From Prosthecobacter debontii (GTDB lineage Bacteria > Verrucomicrobiota > Verrucomicrobiia > Chthoniobacterales > Chthoniobacteraceae), in assembly GCA_945861385.1 (NCBI GenBank), contig CAMAUI010000013.1, positions 1 to 56,300 on the forward strand: DNA of 56,300 nt. The letters run 5' to 3'. Shown here piece after piece: positions 37,778 to 45,150 of the stretch. Position numbers and translations under genes: made by a program. A model generated the notes under the pieces. It worked only from the letters and a program-made list of their open reading frames with translations. It searched no databases and was not told the origin of the DNA. The stretch's first letter is position 1. Each line of letters begins with the position of its first letter.

Positions 37778-39156
37778 GGGGCCTTTCCTTGCGGGTGAAA
37801 GTGGCGCTCTGGTCGGCGCTTGTTGCCGGGGGTGCGATGGCCGCCGCACTGATCGGGGTGAATTACTACCTCAGCACGGAACTGCTCGATATCATCGAGC
37901 GCCGCATTGACCGGGATGTGGACGAGTTGTGCTTCGATCTGGACCGGAAGCCGGGGGGGCCTGCGGAGAGCCGCACGATCATCACGGAGGATCTTGTGCC
38001 GGACAACCTGCACTCGCGCCTGATCGAGATGCGCGGGCGCAATCTGAAAAAGGTGTACCGTTCGCCGAATTTGAAGACAGGCTCGCTGTCGGCGGGGCCG
38101 GCTGACTTCCATGAGGTGAACGTGGATCGCACGCCCTACCGGGTCGGCACATATTTCCACAAGTCGCTGACGATCCACATCGGCTACCCGCTGGGGAACC
38201 ACTACGCGACGCTCAAGCGGGTGAACTACGCGATCCTCGTGGTGTTGCCCGTGGTGGTTCTAGTGTGCCTCGCTGGAGGGATGCTCGTCGCGCGACGCGC
38301 GCTGAACCCGGTGCGCGAGATCACCCAGGTGGCGAAGCGGATCACGGCGGAGGATTTGCACCAGCGGCTGGCGCTGCCGGAGGCTGACGATGAAATCCGG
38401 ACTCTCTCTGAAGTGCTGAACGAAACATTCAGCAGGCTGGAGACAAGCTACGGCCAGGCCATCCGTTTCGCATCGGATGCGTCGCACCAGTTGAAGACGC
38501 CGATCGCGGTGATGCGCGCGGGAATCGAGGAGTTGCTGCGCGATCCAAACTTGAAACCGAATCAAGTCGAGGAACTCGCGGAGCTTCTGCAACAGACGCG
38601 AAGGCTCACCTCGCTTGCCGAGGGGCTGCTCCTCCTCGCGAGGGCCGATGCCGGCAGGCTGGGAATCAAGGTGGTGGAATTGAACCTGACTCCCATCATC
38701 GAGGCCTGCGCCGAGGACGGCGAAGTTCTTGCCGAGCCAACCGGCGTGAGGATTGAGACTGACTTGCCGGCAAAGTTTCTGGTGATGGCGGACCCGGCGC
38801 GAGTCGAGCAGGTGATCCTCAATTTGATCGAGAACTCGGTGAAGTACAACCACCACGGCGGAATCGTCCGCATCACAGCGGCGACCGATGACAGCGGTCC
38901 AAACATCATCGTCGCCAACAGCGGCGAGCCGATCCCAGGCGGGAAGATGCCGCACATTTTCGACCGGTTCACCCGCGGAGGGACGGAGGAGGTGCGCGCC
39001 GGGCACGGGCTCGGGCTGAGCATCGCGCGGGAACTCGCGCGCGCGCAGGGCGGCGATCTCCTGCTGCTGCGGTCGGACCACGAGATCACGGAATTCCAAC
39101 TGCGCCTGCGGGCGCCTGGGGAGGGGAAGGGCGGATCACCCGCCGTGGTCGTGTAG
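37774..39156 (+). CDS. Sensor histidine kinase
   Basis: A 460-residue inner-membrane kinase with two membrane helices (ALWSALVAGGAMAAALIGV and YAILVVLPVVVLVCLAGGML) bracketing a periplasmic sensor of about 115 residues. A HAMP domain follows (ARRALNPVREITQVAKRITA), then the dimerisation H-box FASDASHQLKTPIAV (His238), N-box LNLIENSVKYN, and GHGLGLSIARELA. The ligand is unknown; a metal or envelope signal would fit the regulator type. ATGA coupling to the response regulator supports a cognate pair. Confidence 0.94.
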   Translation: MRGLSLRVKVALWSALVAGGAMAAALIGVNYYLSTELLDIIERRIDRDVDELCFDLDRKPGGPAESRTIITEDLVPDNLHSRLIEMRGRNLKKVYRSPNLKTGSLSAGPADFHEVNVDRTPYRVGTYFHKSLTIHIGYPLGNHYATLKRVNYAILVVLPVVVLVCLAGGMLVARRALNPVREITQVAKRITAEDLHQRLALPEADDEIRTLSEVLNETFSRLETSYGQAIRFASDASHQLKTPIAVMRAGIEELLRDPNLKPNQVEELAELLQQTRRLTSLAEGLLLLARADAGRLGIKVVELNLTPIIEACAEDGEVLAEPTGVRIETDLPAKFLVMADPARVEQVILNLIENSVKYNHHGGIVRITAATDDSGPNIIVANSGEPIPGGKMPHIFDRFTRGGTEEVRAGHGLGLSIARELARAQGGDLLLLRSDHEITEFQLRLRAPGEGKGGSPAVVV

Positions 39157-39158
39157 TT

Positions 39159-39983
39159 CTACTTCGGGGCCTTGCCGTAACCCGCGGCCGGCTTGCCGTC
39201 GTCGCCGAGCTTGCCAGTCGCCCAGAGCACGCCGTTGGAAACCAGATCGAGATACTTCGGATCCTCGACCGTGGCGTTGTTGTGGCCGATCGTGGTGGAA
39301 AATACGCGGGTCTTTTTGTCGGAGTATTCGTTGGTCCAGACGACGACGGAATCATTCTGCCCCGGCTTGTCACCCGCCCCCTGTTTGCCGCGCGCGAGCG
39401 CCTTGCCGGTGGTGATCTGGATGTTGTTGTAAAGCTCCTCGCGCCCCGTGACCCAGCCGACAATGCTCTTCGTCACCGGGTTTGCCTCATCGAGGACGGC
39501 AAGCGTGATGGGCAGTTGCGGGCCGTGGCCGCTCGATTGAAGCCCGAGGTAGTCAAACCACATCGCCTGCGGCGTGCCGGGCTTGTGCGGCGTGCCGGGA
39601 TTGCCGACGCGGTAGGAGTGCATGCCGCAATGCAGGTTCACCCCCGGGATGCCCGCACGATGCGGGGCGAGCACGGCTTCGACGACGGCCGGATCCTTGA
39701 TATCCGCGGCGCACTCGTCGTGGATCACCACATCGTAGCCCTTCGCGTAGTCGGCGTTCCCATAGATCGCGAGCGGTGGCTTGGTGCTCTTGTCGTCCGT
39801 GTGGATCTGAGTGACCTCGGCGTTGATGCGCTCCTCGATCCCCTTTTTCAGGATGTCCTTCTGCTTCGCGTAGTCGTGGCAGCATCCACCGGTGATGAGC
39901 AGGATTTTCAGCGGTTTCGGCTCCGCTGAAAAGAGCGGCGTGGCGAGAGAGAATGCGGCGATGAGAGCGATGGTTTTTTTCAT
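39159..39983 (-). CDS. Exported ThuA-like protein
   Basis: A 274-residue protein with a signal peptide (TIALIAAFSLATPLFSA) and a ThuA-type glutamine-amidotransferase-like fold: KILLITGGCCHDYAKQ, YDVVIHDECAADIKD, GIPGVNLHCGMHSYR and VFSTTIGHNNATVEDP. ThuA-like proteins are linked to sugar catabolism; the exact reaction is not established. Such proteins are abundant in Verrucomicrobiota. It converges with the histidine kinase, with two bases between. Confidence 0.82.
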   Translation of the reverse strand: MKKTIALIAAFSLATPLFSAEPKPLKILLITGGCCHDYAKQKDILKKGIEERINAEVTQIHTDDKSTKPPLAIYGNADYAKGYDVVIHDECAADIKDPAVVEAVLAPHRAGIPGVNLHCGMHSYRVGNPGTPHKPGTPQAMWFDYLGLQSSGHGPQLPITLAVLDEANPVTKSIVGWVTGREELYNNIQITTGKALARGKQGAGDKPGQNDSVVVWTNEYSDKKTRVFSTTIGHNNATVEDPKYLDLVSNGVLWATGKLGDDGKPAAGYGKAPK

Positions 39984-40117
39984 GGATGGCGGATGCGTGT
40001 GTTGGATTAGGCGGGGAGACTGCATCGGACAACCCTGAATGCATGAACTCATGAGGCTCCGATTTTTGCAAAAATTCGCCGTGCTCCCGCGCGGGCCCTG
40101 CGGCACGGTCGCGGGAG

Positions 40118-40327
40118 ATGAAAATTCTTCGAGTGCCATGGATCCAGTGCCGCGCGGACGAAGCCTCCGCGGAACTGTTCCCATGCACATGGCAGGGCCG
40201 CGACTTTGAAATCATGGCTGTCTCGGCAGTCGAGGCGGGGCAGTGGTGGGATGGACTTTCCGAGCGCGAGAAGCGCGAGCACCTTGGAATGGCCGGAGCG
40301 AGTGGCGACGGGCCGCTGCTGTTTTAG
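40118..40327 (+). CDS. Small hypothetical protein
   Basis: A 69-residue frame (MKILRVPWIQCRADEASAEL start, GPLLF end) lies between the ThuA-like gene and leuD. GGAG sits almost against the ATG, which is too close for a good ribosome binding site. Composition looks protein-like (WQGRDFEIMAV, WWDGLSEREKREHLG), but no family is recognised. It may be a real short gene or a chance frame. Confidence 0.3.
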   Translation: MKILRVPWIQCRADEASAELFPCTWQGRDFEIMAVSAVEAGQWWDGLSEREKREHLGMAGASGDGPLLF

Positions 40328-40377
40328 CCGGCGCTCCGGCGGCGTTTCACTTCCCGCGATTCTGACCGGGCGGGATA

Positions 40378-40926
40378 TCAGCCCTGCGTGGGGAGCATGC
40401 CGGTTTGCCGCGCGTAGTTGAAGACGCCGCCGGCATCAATCACCGGCTTTGCCTCGCCGAGTGGCTTGAGCTGCCACGTCCTGCCGCCGACGGTCAGCGT
40501 GGCCGCATCGAGGTCGAGCGTCGCCGTGTCGCCGGTTTTCACCACATCGCACAGGCGCTCGTTCGCCTCGCACGGGTAGAGCTCGCCGGTCGCGATGCAG
40601 TTGCGGAAGAAAATGCGCGCGTAGCTCTCGGCGATGACGGCCTCGCAACCCGCTGCGCCCATCGCGATGGGCGCGTGCTCGCGGGAGCTGCCGCAGCCAA
40701 AATTCCGGCCTGCGATCACGATCTTGCAGGGCGTCTTCGTCCCGCCGGCGGGGATGAATTTTTCCGGATACTGGTCATCCGGCAGTCCGATGAGCGCGTA
40801 GGTGCCGAGCTTCTCGTATTCCTCCGGCACGGTGGGGACGAGCGTGAGGTATTGCGCCGGGATGATCTGGTCGGTGTCTATGTTGTCGCGGACGACAAAA
40901 ACCGGGCTGGTAATCGTGTTGGCCAT
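40378..40926 (-). CDS. leuD: 3-isopropylmalate dehydratase small subunit-like protein
   Basis: A 182-residue swivel-domain protein of the aconitase superfamily. Motifs are VRDNIDTDQIIPAQYL, the substrate-loop GRNFGCGSSREHAP, and ESYARIFFRNCIATGELYP. The short length and loop fit the LeuD/homoaconitase small subunit type that isomerises 2- and 3-isopropylmalate with LeuC in leucine synthesis. No leuC is in the window, so the large subunit must be elsewhere. ATG 40924-40926 (MANTITSPVFVVRDN) is the usual start. It is divergent from the Sco-like gene. Confidence 0.88.
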   Translation of the reverse strand: MANTITSPVFVVRDNIDTDQIIPAQYLTLVPTVPEEYEKLGTYALIGLPDDQYPEKFIPAGGTKTPCKIVIAGRNFGCGSSREHAPIAMGAAGCEAVIAESYARIFFRNCIATGELYPCEANERLCDVVKTGDTATLDLDAATLTVGGRTWQLKPLGEAKPVIDAGGVFNYARQTGMLPTQG

Positions 40927-41023
40927 AAATTCGTGAGGGCCGAGCAAAGCGCAGGAGGCTCCGGAGGGAAAGGGCAACTTTGGCGTGCTCGACATCTCCC
41001 GGAGGCCGCGCAATTCATGCGGG

Positions 41024-41875
41024 ATGAATCCTCGCCACGCCGGGCTTTCCGTGGTTTTGCTCGCGGCTCTCCTTTTTGCCGCATGCGACAGGCACCCGGT
41101 GCCAGCGGGCGGAAAAAGCGAACAGGCCGCCAGCTATGAAGTCCGCGGGGTCGTCGGGAGCGTGGAGCCGGCTCGCGGGCGGGCCGTGATCGCGCACGAG
41201 GAGATTCCCGGCTACATGCCGGCGATGACGATGGAGTTTGCGGCGGCTGATCCGGCAGAACTGCGGGGCATCGAGCCGGGGGACATGCTCGCCTTCACAC
41301 TCCGCGTGACGGACCGTGAGAGCAGGATCGGACACATCCGTAAGACCGGCCGCACCACCGTGCCGGTCTCCGCGCCCGCGGTGAACGGGCCCTCGGTTGG
41401 AGCGCCGCTGCCGGATGTCGCGCTCGTGGACGATGCCGGGCGCGCGTTCCGGCTGGCGGAGATGAAGGGCCGCGTGCTCGCGATCACGTTCATTTTCTCC
41501 CGGTGCCCGCTGCCGGATTTCTGCCCGCGGATGAACGCACACTTTGCGGCGGCCCAGCGCGAACTGGCCGGCGGCCACTTCCGGTTCCTCTCGGTGAGCA
41601 TTGATCCCGCTCACGACACCCCGGCCGTGCTCGCGGAGTATGCGAAGGGTTTCCGCGGAGGCGCGACGACGTGGACTTTTGCCACGGGCGACCTGGCTGA
41701 GATCAGAAAGCTCGCATCATTCGGCGGCTTGGAGATTCAGGGCGACGGAGCGGCGATCACCCACAATTTGCGGACGATCGTCATCGGCCCCGACGGGCGG
41801 GTGACGCGCGTATTTCCCGGCAACGAGTGGCAGCCCGCCGATCTGACCGCCGCGATGAAAGCCGCCGCGCGTTAG
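41024..41875 (+). CDS. Sco1/SenC-like lipoprotein with N-terminal CusF-like copper domain
   Basis: A 283-residue lipoprotein (lipobox LLFAAC, Cys21). Residues about 38-105 look like a copper-binding CusF-type domain (VVGSVEPARGRAVIAHEEIP, then GYMPAMTMEF). The rest is a Sco1 thioredoxin fold with cysteines Cys161 and Cys167 in CPLPDFCPRM, SVSIDPAHDTP and the copper-ligand histidine His247 (ITHNLRTIVI). The spacing between the cysteines is five residues rather than the three of classical CxxxC. Sco proteins insert copper into cytochrome oxidase or other sites. It opens the copper/redox region. Confidence 0.88.
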   Translation: MNPRHAGLSVVLLAALLFAACDRHPVPAGGKSEQAASYEVRGVVGSVEPARGRAVIAHEEIPGYMPAMTMEFAAADPAELRGIEPGDMLAFTLRVTDRESRIGHIRKTGRTTVPVSAPAVNGPSVGAPLPDVALVDDAGRAFRLAEMKGRVLAITFIFSRCPLPDFCPRMNAHFAAAQRELAGGHFRFLSVSIDPAHDTPAVLAEYAKGFRGGATTWTFATGDLAEIRKLASFGGLEIQGDGAAITHNLRTIVIGPDGRVTRVFPGNEWQPADLTAAMKAAAR

Positions 41876-42507
41876 CGGCGGCGGCGGGCGAAGATCGAGC
41901 TGCCGAGGGCGAGCGCGCCGAGGGCCACCATGGCGATGCTGCCGGGCTCTGGAATCATCGCAGTCTGGCCCGCAAAATTTCTCGGCGAAGCCTGGGAATT
42001 AATCGCGAAATTCGCGGGGTTGGAGTCGTTCACCAGTCCATCCAGCGATTGCGAGCCGTTCAACGGCAGATTTCCAACTCCCACCGTTCCGAGATTCACG
42101 ATGTCAGTGTTACTGGCAAAATTAACCCGTTTGTTAGCGGAACCGCCAACCACCTGTAGAAAATTCGTAGGCAAGACAAAGTCCGGCGTGACTCCATAAA
42201 GAGTACCGAGGTTTGCCGTCCCGATCAGATACGTCTTGTTGTCGGTCGGGCTTGGCCCGGTGCCTGAGAAAGTGAATGCAGGGTTCATGACGTTGTTGAG
42301 GCTTGTGCCGCTGAGGGTCTGCAAGGTGATGGTGTGGCCGGAAACAAACTGCTGGTTCGCGGCGGTCGTGAAGAGTTCGATGAACTGCACCGAGCCGTCT
42401 GCGTTCGAGTATATCTCCTGGATGTCAAACAAATGAAATCCGGCATCCGCATGGGGGACTGCGGCGGCGGCGAGTGCGGTGGCGAGGATGAGACTGCGGG
42501 TTTTCAT
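41872..42507 (-). CDS. PEP-CTERM sorting-signal protein
   Basis: A 211-residue exported protein with signal peptide (LILATALAAAAVPHADA) and a C-terminal exosortase signal, IPEPGSIAMVALGALALGSS, ending in FARRRR. The middle is a lamin-tail-like beta domain (FDIQEIYSNADGSVQFIELF). Exosortase-type signals lead to cleavage and surface or matrix attachment; no exosortase gene is in the window. It converges with the Sco-like gene, overlapping by four bases. Confidence 0.85.
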   Translation of the reverse strand: MKTRSLILATALAAAAVPHADAGFHLFDIQEIYSNADGSVQFIELFTTAANQQFVSGHTITLQTLSGTSLNNVMNPAFTFSGTGPSPTDNKTYLIGTANLGTLYGVTPDFVLPTNFLQVVGGSANKRVNFASNTDIVNLGTVGVGNLPLNGSQSLDGLVNDSNPANFAINSQASPRNFAGQTAMIPEPGSIAMVALGALALGSSIFARRRR

Positions 42508-42646
42508 GGGTGAGATGGTCTGATGGATGGGCTGGAGATTGATGAGATAGTGCCGGACAGGGCGGCTGCTGCAACCACTTTTTTGGCGGCCTTGTGGCGA
42601 GCGGGTGGCTTGCCGTGCGGGCGACCGCCACCTATGCGTCGCGCCG

Positions 42647-43675
42647 ATGACTGACTCTCCGCCCGGCCACCCGCCCGGCACGTTCGCGTGCAGGTTGCTG
42701 CGCGTCGCGGCGATGGGGGTGCCGCTGAGTCTGCTGTGGGATTTTTCGTGGGAATCCACCATCGGCGTGGATCGCGTGTGGGCGGCCCCGCATGTGGCCA
42801 CGCATGTGGCGGTGGGCATGGCTGTGCTCGCTGCGTTTGCCGTCCTGGCCCGCAGAGGGCGAGGGGCAATCGGCGCGTGGGTGGTGCTGTGGGGCGCGCT
42901 GGCGTTTGTCACGGCGTTCCTTTTCGACCGCTGGTGGCAGGCGGGCTACGGGATGGGCGCCGGCATCTGGCACCCGCCGCAGCTTGCAAAAGCGGCGGCA
43001 TTTTTTGCCATCGTGTGCGGGGCATGGTGGGCATCGCCATCGCGCGGTGCGGGTGCGGTGCTGGCGATGATCGCCCTCGTCACGCTCGCGTCGAGCTTTG
43101 CCAACCTCCAGCACGGCGCCGCGTTTTTTCAGGTCGCCTGCGGGGCGTATCCGCTTGTGCTCGTCGCGGCGGCGGTGGCGGGCGGCGGGCGTTTTGCGGC
43201 GACGCGCGCGGCGCTCGTGTGCATGGCGCTGCATTGCACGGCGGTGTGGCTGCTGCCGCTGGTGCCGGGCTCGCCGGAAGGCGGGCCGATCTACAATCCG
43301 CGCACGACGCTGCTTGCTCCCCCCTTCCCGCCGCTGCTCGTTTTCCCCGCGCTCGCGCTCGACTGGCTGCTGCGCTCGCGTGGCGGCGAATGGCGCGCGG
43401 CGGGGGAGGCGGGGCTGGCGTTCTTCGTGGCATTCACGGCGGTGCAGTGGCCGTTTGCGTCGTTCCTTCTCTCGCCCGCGGCGGATGGCTGGTTCTTCGC
43501 GGGCGGCGGGCGGCACTGGCCGTTCTTCATGCCGCTGACAGCGGAAATGCGCACCGGATTCTGGCCGGGCGAACCGTTCGACTTGAAGAACGCGGCGCTC
43601 GCACTCGCGCTGTCATGCGCGTCCGCGCGGCTCGGGCTGTGGCTCGGCGCGTGGATCCGCACTTTGAAAAAATGA
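42647..43675 (+). CDS. Polytopic membrane protein of unknown function
   Basis: A 342-residue protein with about eight hydrophobic helices (VGMAVLAAFAVLA, AWVVLWGALAFVTAFLF, AAAFFAIVCGAWWA, LVLVAAAVAGGG and others). Scattered histidines and Trp-rich loops (HVATHVAVG, LQHGAAFF, WHPPQLAK, RHWPFFMPL) could bind a metal, but no family was recognised. It overlaps the next gene by four bases (ATGA), so the two are co-translated. Position beside Sco-like and copper-oxidase genes suggests, but does not show, a link with copper or respiration. Confidence 0.7.
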   Translation: MTDSPPGHPPGTFACRLLRVAAMGVPLSLLWDFSWESTIGVDRVWAAPHVATHVAVGMAVLAAFAVLARRGRGAIGAWVVLWGALAFVTAFLFDRWWQAGYGMGAGIWHPPQLAKAAAFFAIVCGAWWASPSRGAGAVLAMIALVTLASSFANLQHGAAFFQVACGAYPLVLVAAAVAGGGRFAATRAALVCMALHCTAVWLLPLVPGSPEGGPIYNPRTTLLAPPFPPLLVFPALALDWLLRSRGGEWRAAGEAGLAFFVAFTAVQWPFASFLLSPAADGWFFAGGGRHWPFFMPLTAEMRTGFWPGEPFDLKNAALALALSCASARLGLWLGAWIRTLKK

Positions 43676-45120
43676 GGACGCTGCCCGCCATTTTCCTCGC
43701 ACTCGTGGTCGCGCACACCGCATCCGCGCACATCGGCAGCCCGAATGTTTTCTTCGATGGAAAAGCCGGCCCGCACGAAGTCCGTGTCGTCATCCGCCCG
43801 CCCGCCGCGCTGCCGGGAATCGCGCAGGTGGATGTGCGTGCCGGCGCTGGCGTCTCGGCGGTCAGTGTGCGCCCGGTCTCGCTCATCAGCGGGAAGGACT
43901 CTGCACCGCCTGCGGTGCAATCGCAGGCCGTCGCCGGCGACGGGCGGCTGTTCTCCGCGGAAGTCTGGCTGCTGCACCGCGGGGATTTCGTCATGCACAT
44001 CGCGCTCGACGGCCCCGGGGGTTCCGGCGAGGTCAGCATCCCGCTGCGTGCCGCCGCCCTCGTGAAACCCGAGATGCCAGCGGGCCTCGGCATGATCCTC
44101 GGCGCGCTCGGCATCATCCTCTTCGCGGGAGCGGTGTGGATTGCCGTTGCGGCGGCGGTCGCGCACCGTGGAAAAGTGATGGCGATCACCGCGGTGTTGC
44201 TCGCCTGCGCGGTGATCGGCGGTGCGGCGCGCTGGCGGCGGATGGACGCCGAGTTCCGCAACAACGCCATCGCAAAACCGCTGCCCGTCACCGCCGGCAT
44301 CCGCGAGGAAAACGGACGCCACATTTTGAAAATCACGCCCGCCGATGCGACGAGGACGTGGAACACGCTCGTGACCGATCACGGCAAGCTCATGCACCTT
44401 TTCCTCGTCGCGGAAAACGGTGCGCGCGTCTTCGCCCACCTGCATCCCGTGCGGCGCGATGCACGCACTTTTGAAAGCGTGCTACCCGCGCTGCCATCCG
44501 GTGCGTGCTCGCTCTACGCGGAGGTCACGCACGAGAACGGCGCGTCCGACACGCTCGTTGGAAATGTCACGCTCCCCGCGCCCATTGGCGAGGCGCCGCA
44601 GGCCGCGTGGACCATGTCGAACGAAGTCTGGTGCATGTCCCCGCCGTCGCAGCCCGGCGATGCGGCCCGGCCCGGCGCGCTGGATGTGGACGACTCCTGG
44701 CATGCCGGCGCTGCCTCCACCCCGCGCGACGCCGCGCTCATGGGCGGCGGGCGCATGGTGCTGCTGACGCCCGGCGATTTCGTCGCGAACCGCGACACGA
44801 CACTCCGCTTCGCCGTGCTCACCCCGGCGGGCACCGCGGCCACGCTGCAAACTTACATGGGCATGGCGGGCCACTGCGTCTTGCGTCGCGGCGACGGCGC
44901 CGTGTTCACGCACCTGCATCCAAACGGCAGCGTCTCGATGGCCGCGCAGCAAATCCTCTCACCCACTCCCACGGTGGCACCCGCCACGCCGCCCACGAAC
45001 GAAATCGCCTTTCCCTACGCATTCCCGCAGGCGGGGCCGTATCGCATTTGGGTGCAGGTCCGTATCAGCGGCCGCGTGCTCACCGGCGTGTTCGACGTCG
45101 TGGTGACGCCGGGAGGCTAA
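43672..45120 (+). CDS. Exported membrane-anchored protein with duplicated HLHP motifs
   Basis: A 482-residue protein with a signal peptide (AIFLALVVAHTASA). An N-terminal beta domain (about 20-135, VFFDGKAGPHEVRVVIRPPA) is followed by two membrane helices (AGLGMILGALGIILFAGAVW and VMAITAVLLACAVIGG). A C-terminal part of about 270 residues has two related blocks, GKLMHLFLVAENGARVFAHLHP and a later HCVLRRGDGAVFTHLHPNG. The repeated His-x-His pattern suggests metal binding, possibly copper. I do not recognise a named family with certainty. It is coupled to the upstream membrane protein. Confidence 0.65.
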   Translation: MRTLPAIFLALVVAHTASAHIGSPNVFFDGKAGPHEVRVVIRPPAALPGIAQVDVRAGAGVSAVSVRPVSLISGKDSAPPAVQSQAVAGDGRLFSAEVWLLHRGDFVMHIALDGPGGSGEVSIPLRAAALVKPEMPAGLGMILGALGIILFAGAVWIAVAAAVAHRGKVMAITAVLLACAVIGGAARWRRMDAEFRNNAIAKPLPVTAGIREENGRHILKITPADATRTWNTLVTDHGKLMHLFLVAENGARVFAHLHPVRRDARTFESVLPALPSGACSLYAEVTHENGASDTLVGNVTLPAPIGEAPQAAWTMSNEVWCMSPPSQPGDAARPGALDVDDSWHAGAASTPRDAALMGGGRMVLLTPGDFVANRDTTLRFAVLTPAGTAATLQTYMGMAGHCVLRRGDGAVFTHLHPNGSVSMAAQQILSPTPTVAPATPPTNEIAFPYAFPQAGPYRIWVQVRISGRVLTGVFDVVVTPGG

Positions 45121-45150
45121 TTTCGAATTTCGTGTCTGCGCCGCCCCGGC

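Noticed and set aside
40985..41023. Upstream start for the Sco-like gene
   Set aside because: The added residues contain no signal. ATG 41024 puts the lipobox at the right distance.
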